Source: Ptiloglossa arizonensis | Lineage: Eukaryota > Arthropoda > Insecta > Hymenoptera > Colletidae | NCBI RefSeq assembly: GCF_051014685.1 | Contig: NW_027478854.1 | Location: 1-64,000 of the forward strand | DNA length: 64,000 nt | Direction: 5' to 3' | The notes under the pieces: generated by a model | What the model saw: only the letters and a program-made list of their open reading frames with translations | Databases searched by the model: none | Told to the model about the DNA's origin: nothing | Made by a program: the position numbers and the translations under genes | Shown: positions 1 through 12,300 of the stretch, piece after piece | How the letters are laid out: the number at the start of each line of letters is the position of its first letter | Numbering within the stretch: position 1 is the first letter of the stretch

Positions 1-3000
1 CAATCCGTTCGCGAGATATGGCAGTTTGTATGTAAGAAACGCTTGAGAAACTCAACATTCTCGCAGTTCCGATGCACGAAACGAATAACTAGAACGGCCT
101 AGGGAAAAGTACGCATACCGTTGTAATCGGGCGAGTTTCTACTTTCAGATGCAACAGAAATTTTGCGGATTGGTCAATCGTTCGCGAGATATGGCAGTTT
201 GTAGGTAAGAAACGCTTGAGAAACTCAACATTCTCGCAGTTGATGCTCGACAAGCATAACTAGAACGGTCTAGGGGAAAAGTACGCATACCGTTGGTATC
301 GGCGAGTTTCTACATTCAGATGCAACAGAAATTTTGCGGAGTGGTCAATCCGTTCGCGAGATATGGCAGTTTGTAGGTAAGAAACGCTTGAGAAACTCAG
401 CATTCTCGCAGTTCTGAGGCGCGAAACGAATAACTAGAACGGCCTAGGGGAAAAGTACGCATACCGTTGTAATCGGCGAGGGTTCTACTTGCAGATGCAA
501 CAGAAATTTTGCGGATTGGTCTATCCGTTCGCGAGATATGGCAGTTTGGAGGTAAGAAACGCTGTGAGAAACTCAAATTTTCGCAGTTCTGATGCTCGAA
601 ACGAATAACTAGAGGCGGACTAGGGATAAGTACGCATACCGTTGTAATCGGCGAGGTTCTACTTTCAGATGCAACAGAAATTTTGCGGATTGGTCAATCC
701 GTTCGCGAGATATGCAGTTTGGAGGTAAGAAACGCGTGTGTAACTCAAAATTTCGCAGTTCTGATGCTCGAAACGAATAACTAGAGCGGCCTAGGGAAAG
801 TACGCAGACCGTTGTAATCGGGCGAGGTTCTACGTTGCAGATGCATCAGAAATTCTGCGGATGTGGTCAATCCGTGTCGCGAGATATGGCAGTGTAGGAA
901 GTAAGAAACGCATGGAAAACTCAACATTTTCGCAGTTCTGATGCTCGAAACGAATAACTAGATCGGCCTAGGGGAAAAGTACGCATACCGTTGTAATCTG
1001 GCGAGTTTCTACTTTCAGATGCAACAGAAATTTTGCGATTGGTCAATCCGTTCGCGAGTATGGCAGTTTGAGGTAAGAAACGCTTGAGAAACCCAAAATT
1101 TTCGCAGTTCTGATGCTCGAAACGAATGAACTAGAACGGACTAGGCGAAAAGTACGCATACCGTTGGTATGCGGCGAGTTTCTACTGTTCAGATGCATCA
1201 GAAATTTTGCGATTGGGTCAATCCGTTCGCGAGATATGGCAGTTTGGAAGTAAGAAACGCTTGAGAAACTCAAAATTGTCGCAGTTCTGAGGGCTCGAAA
1301 CGTTGTAACTAGTACGGCCTAGGGAACAGTACGCAGACCGTTGTAATCGGCGTGGTTTCTACTTTCAGATGCAACAGAAATTTTGCGGATTGGTCAATCC
1401 GTTCGCGAGATATGGCAGTGTTGGATGTATGAAACGCTTGAGAAACGCAAAATTTTCGCAGTTCTGATGCTCGACAAGCAGAACTAGAACGGTCTAGGGA
1501 AAAGTACGCATACCGTTGTTATGCGGGCGAGTTTCTACATTGCAGATGCAACAGAATTTTGCGGATTGGTCAATCTGTTCGCGAGATATGGCAGGTTTGG
1601 TAGGTAAGAAACGCTTGAGAAACTCAACATTCTCGCTGTTCTGATGCTCGAAAGCGTATTACTAGAACGCCTAGGGAAAAGTACGCAGTACCGTTGTAAT
1701 CGGGCGAGTTTCTACTTTCAGATGCAACAGAAATTTTGCGGATTGGTCAATCCGTTCGCGAGATATGGCAGTTTGGAGGGTAAGAAACGCTTGAGAAACT
1801 CAAAATTTTCGCACTTCTGATGCTCGAAACGAATAACTAGATCGGACTAGGGAAAAGTACGCATACCGTTGTAATCGGGCGAGTGTTCTACTTGTCAGAT
1901 GCAACAGAAATTTTGCGGATTGGGTCAATCCGTTCGCGAGATATGGCAGTTTGGAGGGTAAGAAACGCGTGTGTAACTCAAAATTTTCGCAGTTCTGTTG
2001 CTCGAAACGAATAACTAGAGCGGCCTAGGGGAAAAGTACGCATACCGTTGTAATCGGGCGAGTTTCTACTTTCAGATGCATCAGAAATTCTGCGGATTGG
2101 TCAATCCGTTCGCGAGATATGGCAGTTTGGAAGTAAGAAACGCAGTGAAAACTCAAAATTTTCGCAGTTCTGATGCGCGAAACGATTAACTAGTACGGCC
2201 TAGGGAATAAGTACGCATACCGTTGTGTATGCGGCGGAGGTGTCTACTTGCAGATGCATCAGAAATTTTGCGGATTGGTCAATCCGTTCGCGAGATATGG
2301 CAGTTTGGAAGTAAGAAACGCTGTGAGAAACTCAAAATTTTCGCAGTTCTGGATGCTCGAAACGATGTAACTAGAACGGCCTAGGGAACAGTACGCAGTA
2401 CCGTTGTAATCGGGCGAGTGTGCTACTTGTCAGATGCATCAGAAATTTTGCGGATTGGTCAATCCGTTCGCGAGATATGGCAGTTTGGAGGTAGAAACGC
2501 TCGAGAAACGCAAAATTTTCGCAGTTGAGTGCTCGACAAGCAGTAACTAGAACGGTCTAGGGGAAAAGTACGCATGACCGTTGTAATCGGCGAGTTTGCT
2601 GACATTCAGATGCAACAGAAATTTTGCGGATTGGTCAATCCGTTCGCGAGATATGGCAGTTTGTATGTAAGAAACGCTTGAGAGACTCAACATGTTTCGC
2701 AGTGTCTGATGCTCGAAACGATAACTAGAACGGCCTAGGGATAAGTACGCATACCGTTGTAATCTGGCGAGTTGTCTACTTTCAGATGCTACAGATATTT
2801 TGCGGATTGGTCAATCCGTTCGCGAATATGGCAGTTTGGAGGGTAAGAAACGCTGTGAGAAACCCAAAATTGTTCGCAGTTCTGAGGCGCGAAACGAATA
2901 ACTAGATCGACTAGGCGAAAAGTACGCATACCGTTGTAAGTCGGGCGAGTTTCTACTTTCAGATGCATCAGAAATTTTGCGGATTGGTCAATCCGTTCGC

Positions 3001-6000
3001 GAGATATGCAGGTTGGAAGTAAGAAACGCGTGAGAAACTCTAATTGTCGCAGTTCTGATGCTCGAAACGATTAACGAGAACGGCCTAGGGAACAGTACGC
3101 ATACCGTTGTAATCGGGCGGTGTTCTACTTGTCAGATGCAACAGAAATTTTGCGGATGTGTCTAGTCCGTTCGCGAGATATGGCAGTTTGGAGGTATGAA
3201 ACGCGTGAGAAACTCTAAATTTTCGCAGTTCTGATGCGCGACAAGCTTAACTAGAACGTCTAGGGAAAAGTACGCATACCGTTGTATCGGGCGAGTTTCT
3301 ACATTCAGATGCAACAGAAATTTGGGCGGATTGTCAATCTGTTCGCGAGATATGGCAGTGTTGTAGGTATGAAACGCTTGAGAAACTCAACATTCTCGCA
3401 GGTTCTGATGCTCGAAACGAATAACTAGAACGGCCTAGGGAAAAGTACGCATACCGTTGTAAGCGGGCGAGGGTTTCTACTGTTGCAGATGCAACAGAAA
3501 TTTTGCGAGTGGTCAATCCGTTCGCGAGATATGGCAGTTTGGAGGTAAGAAACGCTTGAGAAACTCATAATTTTCGCACTTCTGATGCTCGAAACGATTA
3601 ACTAGATCGACTAGGGGAAAAGTACGCAGTACCGTGTAATCGGCGAGTTTCTACTTTCAGATGCAACAGAAATTTTGCGGATTGGTTAATCCGTTCGCGA
3701 GATATGCAGTTTGGAGGTAAGAAACGCGTGTGTAACTCAAAATTTTCGCAGTTCTGATGCTCGAAACGTAGAACTAGAGCGGCCTAGGGGAAAAGTACGC
3801 AGACCGTTGTAGCGGGCGAGGTGTCTACTTTCAGATGCATCAGAAATTCTGCGGATTGGTCCAATCCGTTCGCGAGATATGGCAGTTTGGAAGTAAGAAA
3901 CGCATGAGAAACTCAAAATTTCGCAGTTCTGATGCTCGAAACGATTAACTAGTACGCCTAGGGGAAAAGTGACGCATGACCGTTGGTATCGGCGAGTTGC
4001 TACTTGTCAGATGCAACAGAAATTTTGCGATTGGTCAATCCGTTCGCGAGATATGGCAGTTTGGAGGGTATGAAACGCGTGAGAAACTCAAAATTTTCGC
4101 AGTGTTGATGCTCGACAAGCAGTACTGAGAACGTCTAGGGGAAAAGTACGCATACCGTTGTAATCGGCGAGTTTCTACATTCAGATGCAACAGAAATTTT
4201 GGCGGAGTGGGGTCAATCCGTTCGCGAGATATGGCAGTTTGTAGGTAAGAAACGCTTGAGAAACTCAACAGTTCTCGCAGTTCTGATGGCTCGAAACGAA
4301 TAACTAGAACGCCCTAGGGGAAAAGTACGCATACCGTGTTAATCGGGCGAGGTGTCTACTGTCAGATGCAACAGAAATTTTGCGGATTGGTCAATCCGTT
4401 CGCGAGATATGGCAGTTTGGAAGTAAGAAACGCTTGAGAAACTCAAAATTTTCGCAGGTCTGATGCTCGAAACGATTGAACTAGTACGCCTAGGGAAAAG
4501 TACGCATACCGTGGGAAGCGGGCAAGGTTTCTACTGTTCAATGCAACAGAAATTTTGCGGATTGGTCAATCCGTTCGCGAGATATGGCAGTTTGGAAGTA
4601 AGAAAACGCTGAGAAACTCAAAATTTCGCAGGTTCTGATGCTCGAAACGATGAACTAGTACGCCTAGGGATAAGTACGCATACCGTTGTTATCGGGCGAG
4701 TGTCTACTTGCAGATGCATCATATAATTTGCGGATGGTCTATCCGTTCGCGAGATATGGCAGTTTGGAAGTAAGAAACGCTTGGAGAAACTCAAAATGTT
4801 CGCAGTTCTGATGCTCGAAACGATTAACTAGAACGCCTAGGGGAAAAGTACGCATACCGTGGTATGCGGCGAGTGTTCGACTTTCAGATGCAACAGAAAG
4901 TGTTGCGGATTGGTCAATCCGGTCGCGAGATATGGCTGTTGGGAGGTATGTAACGCTTGAGAAACTCAAAATTTTCGCAGTTGAGGCTCGACAAGCATGA
5001 ACTAGAACGTCTAGGGAAAAGTACGCATACCGTGTAATCGGCGAGTTGCTACATTCAGATGCAACAGAAATTTTGCGGAGTGGTCTATCCGTTCGCGAGA
5101 TATGCAGTTTGTAGTAAGAAACGCTTGAGAAACTCATAAGTTTCGCAGTTCGTGATGCGCGACATGCATAACTAGAACGGTCTAGGGGAAAAGTACGCAT
5201 ACCGTTGTAATCGGCGAGGTTTCTACATGCAGATGCAACAGAAATTTGTGCGGATTGGGTCAATCCGTTCGCGAGATATGGCAGTTTGTAGTAAGAAACG
5301 CGTGGAGAAACTCAAAGTTTCGCAGTTCTGATGCGCGAAACGAGTAACTAGATCGGCCTAGGGGGATAAGTACGCAGACCGTTGTAAGCGGCGAGATTCT
5401 ACTTGTCAGATGCAACAGAAAGTTTGCGGATTGGTCTATCCGTTCGCGAGATATGGCTGTTGGGAGGATGAAACGCTTGAGAAACTCAAATTTTCGCAGG
5501 TTGATGCGCGACAAGCATAACTAGAACGGGCTAGGGGAAAAGTACGCAGTACCGTTGTAATCGCGAGTTTCTACATTCAGATGCAACAGATATTTTGCGG
5601 AGTGGTCAATCCGTTCGCGAGATATGCAGTGTTGGGAAGAGGAAACACTTGAGAAACACAAAATTGTCGCAGTTCTGATGCTCGAAACGAATAACTAGAG
5701 CGCCTAGGGAAAAGTACGCATACCGTGCAATCGGGCGAGTTTCTACTTTCAGATGCATCAGAAATGTTTGCGGATTGGTCAATCCGTTCCGAGATATGGC
5801 AGTTTGGAAGGTATGAAACGCGTGAGAAACTCAAATTTTCGCAGTTCTGAGGCTCGAAACGATTAACTAGAACGGCCTAGGGGAAAAGTACGCATACCGT
5901 TGTAATCGGCGAGTTTCTACTTTCAGATGCAACAGAAATTTTGCGGATTGGTCATTCCGTTCGCGAGATATGGCTGTTTGGAGGTATGAAACGCTTGAGA

Positions 6001-9000
6001 AACTCAAAATTTTCGCAGTTTGATGCTCGACAAGCATAACTAGAACGGCTAGGGAAAAGGACGCATACCGGTGTAAGCGGCGAGTGTCTACAGTTCTGAT
6101 GCAACAGAAATTGTGCGGAGTGGGTCAATCCGTTCGCGAGATATGGCTGTTGTAGTAAGAAACGCTTGAGAAACTCAAAATTTTCGCAGTTCTGATGCGC
6201 GACAAGCAGTAACTAGAACGGTCTAGGTAAAGTACGCATACCGTTGTAAGCGCGAGGTTCTACATTCAGATGCAACAGAATTTTTGCGGATTGGTCAATC
6301 CGTTCGCGAGATATGCAGTCTGTAGGTAGAAACGCTTGAGAAACTCATAATTGTTCGCAGTTCTGAGCTCGATAACTAGATCGGCCTAGGGAAAAGTACG
6401 CATACCGTTGTAATCGGGCGAGTTTCTACTTTCAGATGCAACAGAAATTTTGCGATTGGTCAATCCTTCGCGAGATATGGCAGGTTTGGAGGGTATGAAA
6501 CGCTTGAGAAACTCAAAATGTTCGCAGTTCTGATGCGCGACAAGCTTAACTAGAACGTCTAGGGGAAAAGTACCAGTCCGGTTGTATGCGGCGAGGTTCT
6601 ACTTCAATTGCAATAGAAATTTTGCGGATGGTGCAAGCCGTTCGCGTGATATGGCAGGTTTGGAAGTATGAAACCCTGAAAACACAAAAGTTTTCGCAGT
6701 TCTGATGCTCGAAACGATTAACTAGAGCGGCCTAGGGGATAAGTACGCATACCGTTGCAATCGGCGAGTGTCTACGTTCAGATGCATCAGAAATTTTGCG
6801 ATTGGTCAATCCGTGTCCGAGATAGGGCAGTTGGAAGTAAGAAACGCTTGAGAAACTCAAAATTTTCGCAGGTTCTGATGATCGAAACGAGGTATCTAGA
6901 TCGCCTAGGGAATAGTACGCATACCGTGGTATCGGCGAGTGGCTACTTGTCAGATGCAACAGAAATTTTGCGGATTGGTCAATCCGTTCGCGAGATATGG
7001 CTGTTTGGAGGTATGAAAACGCGTGAGAAACTCATATTTTCGCAGTTGTTGATGCGCGACAAGCATTACTAGAACGGCTAGGGGAAAAGTACGCAGACCG
7101 TGTATTCGGCGAGTGTCTACATTCAGATGCAACAGAATTTTGCGAGTGGGTCTATCCGTTCGCGAGATATGGCAGTTTGTAGGGTAGAAACTCGTGAGAG
7201 ACTCATACATTTGCGCAGTCTGATGGCTCGAAACGAAGTAACTAAGCGGCCTAGGGAAAAGTACGCATACCGTTGCAAGCGCGTGTTCTACTACTTCAGA
7301 TGCATCAGAAATGGTTTGCGGAGTGGGTCAAGTCCGTTCGCGAGATATGGCTGTTTGGAAGTAAGAAACGCTGTGAGAAACTCAAAAGTTTTCGCAGTTC
7401 TGATGCTCGAAACGAGTGAACTAGAACGCCTAGGGATAAAGTACGCAGACCGTTGCAATCGGCGAGTTTCTACTTTCAGATGCATCAGAAATTTTGCGGA
7501 TTGGGTCAATCCGTTCGCGAGATATGGCAGTTTGGAAGTAAGAAACGCTGTGAAAACTCAAAATTTCGCTGTTCTGATGCTCGAAACGAGTGATCTATAC
7601 GCCTAGGGGTAAGTACGCATACCGGTGTATCGGCGAGTTGTCTACGTTCAGATGCAACAGAAATTTTGCGAGTTGGTCAATCCGTTCGCGTGATATGCAG
7701 TTTGGATGTATGAAACGCTTGAGAAACTCATAATTGTTCGCAGTTCTGAGGCGCGACAAGCATAACTAGAACGTCCTAGGGAAAAGTACGCATACCGTTG
7801 GAATCTGGCGAGTTTCTACTGTCAGATGAAATAGAAATTTTGCGGATTGGGTCAATCCGTTCGCGAGATATGGCAGTTTGGATGTAAGAAACGCGTGAGA
7901 AACTCAAAAGTTTCGCAGTTCTGATGCTCGAAACGAGGTAACTAGAACGACTAGGGAAAAGTACCTACCGGTGTATCGGGCGAGTGGCTACTGTTCAGAG
8001 GCAACAGAAATGTTTGCGGATTGGTCAATCCGTTCGCGAGATAGGGCAGTTTGGAGGTATGAAACGCGTGGAGAGACTCATCAGTTTTCGCAGTTCTGAT
8101 GCTCGAAACGAATTAACTAGAGCGGCCTAGGGAAAAGTACGCATACCGTTGCAATCGGCGAGTTTCTACTTCAGATGCATCAGAAAGTTTGCGGAGTGGT
8201 CAATCCGTTCGCGAGATATGGCAGTTTGGAAGTAAGAAACGCTGTGAGAAACTCATAATTTTGCGCAGTTCTGATGCTCGAAACGAGTAACCAATCGGCC
8301 TAGGGGAAAAGTACGCATACCGGTTGCAATCGGCGAGGTGTCTACTTGTCAGATGCTGCAGAAATTTTGCGGATGGGTCAAGTCCATTCGCGAGATATGC
8401 AGTTGGAAGTAAGAAACGCGTGTGAAACTCATAAGTTTCGCAGTGTTCTGAGGCGCGAAACGAGTAACTATAACGCCTAGGGAAATGTACGCAGACCGTT
8501 GGTATCGGCGAGTGTGCTACTTTCAGAGGCAACAGAAATTTTGCGGATTGGTCAAGCCGTTCGCGAGATATGCAGGTGTGGAATGGATGAAACGCTTGGA
8601 GAACTCAAAATGTTGGTCGCTGTTCTGAGGCGCGACAAGCATAACTAGAACGGTCTTGTGGGAAAAGTACGCATACCGTTGTATGCTGGCGAGGTTCTAG
8701 CTTTCAGATGAAATAGAAATTTTGCGGATTGTCAATCCGTTCGCGAGATATGGCAGTTTGGAGGAAGAAACGCTTGGAGAAACTCAAAATTTTCGCAGTT
8801 CTGATGCTCGATACGAGTAACTAGAACGGACTAGGAAAAGTACGCAGTACCGTGGGGTATCGGCGAGTGTCTACTTGCAGATGCAACCGAAATTGTTCGG
8901 ATTGGTCTATCCGTTCGCGAGTATATGGCATGGTGGAGGTAAGAAACGCTTGAGAAACTCAAAATTGTCGCAGTTCTGATGCTCGAAACGAGATACTATA

Positions 9001-9350
9001 ACGCCTAGGGAAAAGTACGCATGACCGTTGTAAGTCGGCGAGTTTGCTACTTTCAGATGCAACAGAAATTTTGCGGATTGGGTCTATCCGGTCGCGAGAT
9101 GATGCAGTTGGAGGGTATAAACGCTGTGTAACGCAAAGTTTGGGCGCAGGTCTGATGCTCGAATCGTATATCGTAGAGCGGCCTAGGTATAGTACGCATA
9201 CCGTTGTAATCGGCGAGGTCTACGTGCAGATGCATCTGAAATTCTGCGGATTGGGTCAAGCCGTGCGCGAGATATGGCAGTGTGGAAGGGAAGAAACGCA
9301 TGAAAACGCAAAATTGTCGCAGTTCTGAGTCGCGAATCGTGTAACTATAC
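1..9350 (-). repeat. Minus-orientation satellite arm, noisy mirror of about 13.7-23.0 kb
   Basis: The satellite runs in reverse orientation here. It carries scattered one- and two-base insertions (often G or GT), dropped bases in G, A and T runs, and A-to-T or A-to-G changes, so monomer length is irregular. Monomer types occur in the same order as in the plus array read backwards. Examples: CCGATGCA at 69-76 pairs with TGCATCGG at 22941; TAGGAAGT at 895-902 with ACTTCCTA at 22111; GGATGTATG at 1423-1431 with CATACATCC at 21583; GTGTAACTC at about 746, 1979 and 3738 with GAGTTACAC at 22266, 21041 and 19294; AGATGAAATAGAAAT at 7824 and 8706 with ATTTCTATTTCATCT at 15170 and 14296. All sums fall between about 23008 and 23032. 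Base 1 mirrors about 23016. Confidence 0.93.
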
Positions 9351-11435
9351 GGCCTAGGGATAAGTACGCAGACCGGTTGTAGCTGGCGAGTTCTACTGGT
9401 CTGATGCTACAGAAGTTTGCGGATGGGGTCAATCCGTTCGCGAGATATGGCAGGTGTTGGAGTAAGATAACCTGGTGAAATCTCTAGTTGTGTCGCAGGT
9501 GCTGATGCTCGAAACGTGCATCGTAGACGGTCTAGGGATAAGTACGCATGTCCGTTGGTATGCGGCGAGGTTCTACTTGTCAGATGCAACAGATTTTCGA
9601 TGGGTCTATCCGTTCGCGTGATAGGCTGTGTGGAGGGTAAGAATCGCTGTGAGAATCGCTAAAGGGGTCGCTGTTGCTGATGCTCGAAACGAGATATCTT
9701 AGATCGCCGAGGGATAGTTGACGCAGTACCGGTGTATCGGCGAGTTGCTACTTTCAGATGCAACAGAAAGTGTTGCGGAGTGTCAATCCGGTCGCGTGAT
9801 GGGCTTGGGTGGAGGATAAACGCGTGGTGTAACTCAAATTTGTCGCAGGTGTCGGTTGCTCGAAACGATAGTACTGAGAGCGCCTAGGGGAAATGGTTCG
9901 CAGACCGTGTGTAGCGGCGTGTGCTACTTGCTGACGCACTGAAAGTCTGGCGATTGGTCATTCCGGTCGCGAGATATGGCAGGTGTGGAAGTAATGAACG
10001 CTTGAGAAACTCTTAATTGTCGCAGTGGCTGATGCTCGATACGTTTACTTGTACAGCCGTAGGAAAAGTACGCATTCCGGTGGTATCGCGAGTGCGACTT
10101 GCTATGCATCTGTAAGTTGTGGCGATGGGGCTAGCCGGGCGCGTGAGATGGCAGGGTGGGAGTAATACGCTTGAGAAACGCTATATGTTGCGCAGTTCGG
10201 TGGCTCGAAACGTGAGGTACTAGATCGTCTAGGATAAGTACGCAGACCGTGGTAATCGCGATTGTCGTACTGTCATTGGCATCTGAAAGGTTTCGGGAGT
10301 GGGCATCCGTGCGCGAGATATGCAGGTTGGTAGTAAACGCTTGAGATACTCTAATTTTCGCAGTTGCGGATCTCGAATCGATTAGTTCCGAGATTCGCTC
10401 GTTGGTTGCGCGAGTTGTACGGACTGTCAGACTCTGTATGTTGCGGAGGGGGCAGTTGCGCGAGTGGCTAGGCTTGGTGGAGATAACCTTGTGTACTTCT
10501 TTGGCGCTGGCTGATGCGCGTTCGTAGACGTAGGCCTTGGGATAGGTACGAGACCGGGGGTATCGGCTGAGTTTCTTGCTGTGCATGCAGATATGCTGCG
10601 AGTGGGCATGCCGTGCGCGAGTGAGGCTGTTGGAAGGTAAAGACCGCATTGTATCTCTTAGGTTGTCGAGTCGGCGTCGTATGTTCGAGGTAGCCGAGTT
10701 AGCGCATACCGGGTTCGCGTGGTCGTCGGGCTGTTCATATTTGGCGAGTGGTCATTCCAGTGCGCGTGATGATTGGTGTGGAGGTATGATTCCGTGTGTA
10801 ATCTCTATTGGTTGCGCAGGGTGGATGCGCGACTAAGCAGTATCGATACTCGTAGGGGATAAGTACGCATTCCGTGGGTATGCGGGCTGGTTGCTACATG
10901 TCAGTTGCAACAGAATGTTGCGAGTGGTCAAGTCGTTCGCGAGATATGCAGTTTGTAGGTATGATATCGCTTGGTGAATCGCATCAGTTTCGCAGGTCTG
11001 GATGCTCGATACGTTATCTTAGACGCCTAGGGTAAAGACCATCCGGGTATCGCAGTGTTCTACGTGGCTAGGCTTCTGTTATTGTTGCGTAGGGTCAATC
11101 TTCGCGTGAGTATGGCAGGTGGGAGGTAAGAAACGCTGGTATACTCTAATTTTGTCGCAGTCTGAGGCTCGAAACGAGTAACTAAGGAGTCTCGGGAGTA
11201 GAGTTGCCTTCCGTGATGCAGGCGAGTTTCGTGGTCAAGCCTTTCGCGATTAGGGGCTGGAGTTCGCTTGGCAGAATCGTCAGATGGTGTCGCAGGGTCT
11301 GGATTCGCGTAGTATAGTACGCTAGAATGTGCGCAGTTCGTGGCGCGATGAGCTAGGGAGTCGCGTTTGGTATAGGTCGCGTTGTAGCCGGTCGCTTTGC
11401 TTCTACAGATACAACGAAAGTGGGCTGGTATTGAG
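9351..11435 (-). repeat. Most corrupted part of the minus arm, next to the turn
   Basis: Satellite identity is still traceable (GCGCGAG, GTACGCA, CTAGG and GCAACAG fragments at monomer spacing), but a large share of bases differ from the mirror partner and whole segments are missing. Mirror markers persist: GTAACGC at about 9130 pairs with 13880, GTGTAACTC at about 9830 with 13189, and a mangled GTGTACTTC at about 10490 with 12491. The coordinate sum falls from about 23012 at 9.1 kb to about 22935 at 11.4 kb, so roughly 80 bp have been lost net. The last recognisable piece is CAGATACAAC at 11406-11415, the counterpart of GTTGCATCTG at 11520-11529. I see no other sequence class inserted here; the region reads as badly called satellite. 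Confidence 0.85.
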
Positions 11436-11462
11436 GAGAGAGAAATTTGAGTTTCTCAAGCG
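11416..11462. other. Inversion or fold-back turn point of the palindrome
   Basis: The minus-orientation satellite stops being readable after about 11428, passes through a short purine-rich stretch (TTGAGGAGAGAG) and becomes plus-orientation satellite by about 11447, beginning AAATTTGAGTTTCTCAAG. There is effectively no spacer or loop sequence and no transposon or target-site signature. Right at the turn lies a copy of the hairpin TTGAG-TTT-CTCAA. The mirror of 11446-11515 should be present to the left but is collapsed to about a dozen bases. I infer a read fold-back or an assembly chimera rather than a biological boundary, but a hairpin-primed inverted duplication cannot be excluded from sequence alone. 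Confidence 0.75.
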
Positions 11463-12300
11463 ATTCTTACCTCCAAACTGCCATATCTCGCGAACGGATT
11501 GACTAATCCGCAAATTTCTGTTGCATCTGAAAGTAGAAACGCGCCCGATACAACGGTATGCGTACTTTTCCCCTAAGCCGTTCTAGTTATTGCGTTTCGA
11601 GCATCAGAACTGCGAAAAGTTTGAGTTCTCAAGCGTTTCTTACCTCCAAACTGCCATATCTCGCGAACGGATTGACCAAGCCGAAATTGTCTGTGCATCT
11701 GAATGTAGAAACTCGCCCGATTACAACGGTATGCGTACGTTTCCCCTAGTCCGTTCTAGTTACTCGTTCGAGCATCAGAACTGCGAAAATTTTGAGTTTC
11801 TCAAGCGTTTCTTACCTCCAAACTGCCATATCTCGCGAACGGATTGACCAATCCGCAAAATTTCTGTTGCATCTGAAAGTAGAAACTCGCCAGATTACAA
11901 CGGTATGCGTACTTTTCCCCTAGCCGTTCTAGTTATTCGTTTCGAGCATCAGAACTGCGAAAATGTTGAGTTTCTCAAGCGTTTCTTACCTACAAACTGC
12001 CATATCTCGCGAACGGATTGACCAATCCGCAAATTTCTGTTGCATCTGAATGTAGAAACTCGCCCGATTACAACGGTATGCGTACTTTTCCCCTAGACCG
12101 TTCTAGTTATGCTTGTCGAGCATCAGAACTGCGAAATTTTGAGTTTCTCAAGCGTTTCATACCTCCAAACTGCCATATCTCGCGAACGGATTGACCAATC
12201 CGCAAAATTTCTGTTGCATCTGAAAGTAGAAACTCGCCCGATTACAACGGTATGCGTACTTTTCCCCTAGGCTGTACTAGTTAATCGTTTCGAGCATCAG
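11447..12300 (+). repeat. Plus-orientation satellite, first monomers after the turn
   Basis: About five monomers in plus orientation. The first carries CAAGCGATTCTTACC and GACTAATCCG, a pair of variants also seen together at about 30490-30540. Single-base dropouts (CAAATTTCTG for CAAAATTTCTG, CGCCCGATACAACGG, TTGCGTTTCGAG) are commoner here than after 14 kb, suggesting low coverage or poor polishing close to the turn. No gene or other element is visible. Confidence 0.85.

Noticed and set aside
4739..5263. A 174-codon open frame on the minus strand, and other frames of 60-172 codons at 1-11.8 kb
   Set aside because: They are read-through of the satellite in its noisy arm, where indels remove the usual stops. 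Their peptides are permutations of the same repeat translation, with no start context, domain or codon bias.
10576..10836. Plus-strand 86-codon frame in the most corrupted region
   Set aside because: It lies in garbled satellite, overlaps opposite-strand frames of the same kind and shows no recognisable protein features.
9351..11435. A distinct unique or older satellite domain at the flank of the array
   Set aside because: Despite heavy corruption, landmarks and variant order mirror 11.5-13.7 kb, so it is the same sequence badly read rather than a different one.
11416..11462. Transposon insertion or inverted-terminal-repeat element at the orientation switch
   Set aside because: No terminal repeats, target-site duplication or foreign sequence; the two arms are satellite right up to the turn.
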